From Nitrospina sp. (lineage in GTDB: Bacteria; Nitrospinota; Nitrospinia; Nitrospinales; VA-1), in assembly GCA_002697825.1 (NCBI GenBank), contig NZYH01000045.1, forward strand, positions 5,857 through 21,347: DNA of 15,491 nt, written 5' to 3'. The notes below the pieces were generated by a model, which saw only the letters and a program-made list of their open reading frames with translations, was not told the DNA's origin and did not search any database. Both the position numbers and the translations under genes were made by a program. Within the stretch, counting starts at the first letter, position 1. Every line of letters starts with the position of its first letter. Shown piece after piece: positions 14,252-15,491 of this stretch.

Positions 14252-15403
14252 TTAATTTTGATAAATTCTAGGTACTCGCTTACTGACATTGCATAACAAT
14301 TCATATGGGATTGTGTCACATCTTTCTGCTAGTTCTTCCACGGAAATTTCCTCATCTCCCTGTTTTCCAAATATCACTACTTCTTCACCTAACTGTACGT
14401 TTGGAACCTCACTAACATCAACTAGAATCATATCCATACAAATATTGCCAACCTGAGGCACTCGTTTACCTTTTATCAAAACATCCATATTGTTTGAAAG
14501 TTTTCGATTCAAACCATCCGCATAACCTAGTGGGATAGTTGCGATTAGGCTTTCCTTCTCTGTGAAATATTTTCTGGAATAACTGAGCGGTTGTCCCTTT
14601 GGTGTTAATTTTAGGAGAATAATTTTACTTTTCCATTGCATTACGGGTTGAAAGTTTTGAAGGTTTTCTTTTTTACAAGCCGCTTTTACGATCGGATGTA
14701 AGATGGGAGAAGGTAGAGCTCCATATAGTATAAGGCCCGGCCTTACTATTTCCCCTCGACTTTCGGGAAACCTTAAAAGAGCTGAAGAGTTTGCTAGGTG
14801 AGTTATGGGAAGATGAATTCCCAGTTTCTGAAATACAACAAGAGTTTTTTGGAATATTTCTATTTGATCTTTTGTAATGGAAGTATCTTCATCATCTGCG
14901 GAGGAAAAATGGGTAGATAAGCCTTCCAACTTTAAGTTTGGTAAGGTTTCAATTTTTTCAACCAGAGCTGATAAATCTTCTGGCCTGACGCCCAATCTGT
15001 TCATTCCCGTGTTCACTTTGATGTGAACTTTAACAATTTTACCTTGTTTTTTTCCTTGTTTTGAAAGTTCTTCGGCAAGGGAAGTAGTGCATACAATAGT
15101 CGCCAGATCGTGATGTACTAAATCTTTAGCTTCCTCCAAAAAAATACTTCCAAGAATAAGTATGGGATCTGTTATTCCATTTTTTCTAAGTTCGATCCCC
15201 TCTTGGATAACACCCGCGCCCAAGTATTGAACTCCACATTCTAATGCAGCTTTTGCGCAAGGGATAGCGCCATGCCCATATGCATCGGCTTTGATAATCG
15301 CCATAATCCCAGTATTTGGACCCAGAATTTTTTTTAAATTTTGAAGGTTATGTTTGAAGGCCTTCAAATTTATTTCAGCGCGAGTCGCCCGTTGATGAGC
15401 CAT
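14252..15403 (-). CDS. alr: Alanine racemase
   Basis: PLP enzyme that interconverts L- and D-alanine, supplying D-Ala for peptidoglycan. The 383-residue protein has an N-terminal TIM barrel with the PLP lysine Lys38 in AIIKADAYGHG (35-45), HIKVNTGMNRLG (127-138) and THFSSAD (164-170), and a C-terminal beta domain. The second catalytic base is Tyr275 in PLSYSRKY. IPLGYADG (290-297) and GNICMDM (319-325) are further hallmarks. The length is normal and both active-site residues are intact. The ATG fits the family N-terminus (ATRAEINLKA); upstream codons are open for 8 triplets but offer no ATG, and the ribosome-binding site is weak. Bases 15404-15491 beyond it could hold the end of another minus-strand gene, but no frame is decisive. 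Confidence 0.97.
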   Translation of the reverse strand: MAHQRATRAEINLKAFKHNLQNLKKILGPNTGIMAIIKADAYGHGAIPCAKAALECGVQYLGAGVIQEGIELRKNGITDPILILGSIFLEEAKDLVHHDLATIVCTTSLAEELSKQGKKQGKIVKVHIKVNTGMNRLGVRPEDLSALVEKIETLPNLKLEGLSTHFSSADDEDTSITKDQIEIFQKTLVVFQKLGIHLPITHLANSSALLRFPESRGEIVRPGLILYGALPSPILHPIVKAACKKENLQNFQPVMQWKSKIILLKLTPKGQPLSYSRKYFTEKESLIATIPLGYADGLNRKLSNNMDVLIKGKRVPQVGNICMDMILVDVSEVPNVQLGEEVVIFGKQGDEEISVEELAERCDTIPYELLCNVSKRVPRIYQN

Positions 15404-15491
15404 AGATAGACTTAAGATGGGAAATTTTTATTCTCTTCGGGTTCTTCCGGTATTGGACAATCGACCACTCTTTTTTACTGGCGGACCGGCG

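Noticed and set aside
15404..15491. Possible C-terminus of another minus-strand gene upstream of alr
   Set aside because: Three minus-strand frames give different short tails (one ending with residues like CPIPEEPEENKNFPS, one with GRTRRE), and nothing in 88 bases lets me choose a frame or family.
1..15491. Defence island, mobile element, prophage or CRISPR array
   Set aside because: All genes belong to core metabolic, transport or envelope families, and no transposase, integrase, terminal repeats or spaced direct repeats were seen.

Overview
The window is about 15.5 kb of AT-rich chromosomal DNA from a Gram-negative bacterium. It carries 18 protein genes, nearly all core metabolism, transport or cell-envelope functions. 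I see no rRNA, tRNA, IS element, prophage or CRISPR array. The Gram-negative reading rests on a phosphatidylserine synthase/decarboxylase pair, a SPOR-domain membrane protein, a catabolic-type alanine racemase, a bactofilin and a YrbG-like exchanger. The order ilvN-ilvC-psd-pssA is familiar to me from deltaproteobacteria-like lineages and Nitrospinota. With the low GC this suggests a marine Nitrospinota-type or deltaproteobacterial relative, but that placement is a guess from gene order and was not tested by phylogeny.

Layout. (1) 1-4233, plus strand: the phosphate-uptake operon pstS-pstC-pstA-pstB-phoU. pstS is cut at its 5' side by the window edge. pstC/pstA and pstA/pstB each overlap by ATGA. 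(2) 4298-8122, minus strand: a tight five-gene unit transcribed ilvN, ilvC, psd, pssA, accD, with gaps of 24, 12, 1 and 8 nt. It joins branched-chain amino acid synthesis, phosphatidylethanolamine synthesis and the first step of fatty-acid synthesis. The acetolactate synthase large subunit (ilvB), normally upstream of ilvN, is absent; a divergent endonuclease III gene lies there instead. (3) 8273-9856, plus strand: nth, then a UPF0014/FetB-type permease without its ATPase. (4) 9884-10606 minus: RNase PH. (5) 10816-11310 plus: a small bactofilin ending in a transmembrane helix. (6) 11449-13193 minus: a SPOR-domain protein followed by a Ca2+/cation antiporter, with a near-consensus sigma70 promoter in front. 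(7) 13337-14245 plus: class 1B dihydroorotate dehydrogenase, tail-to-tail with (8) alanine racemase, 14252-15403 minus.

No stretch longer than about 225 bp lacks a gene. The larger gaps are 8939-9160, 10607-10815, 8123-8272, 13194-13336 and 11311-11448. They hold the candidate promoters, palindromes and hairpins listed below.

I did not find a convincing undescribed multi-gene system here. The observations most worth following up are the tail-anchored bactofilin and the palindrome over its promoter, the accD-containing ilv/psd/pssA operon without ilvB, the unusual cofactor loop of the ketol-acid reductoisomerase, and the orphan FetB-type permease.
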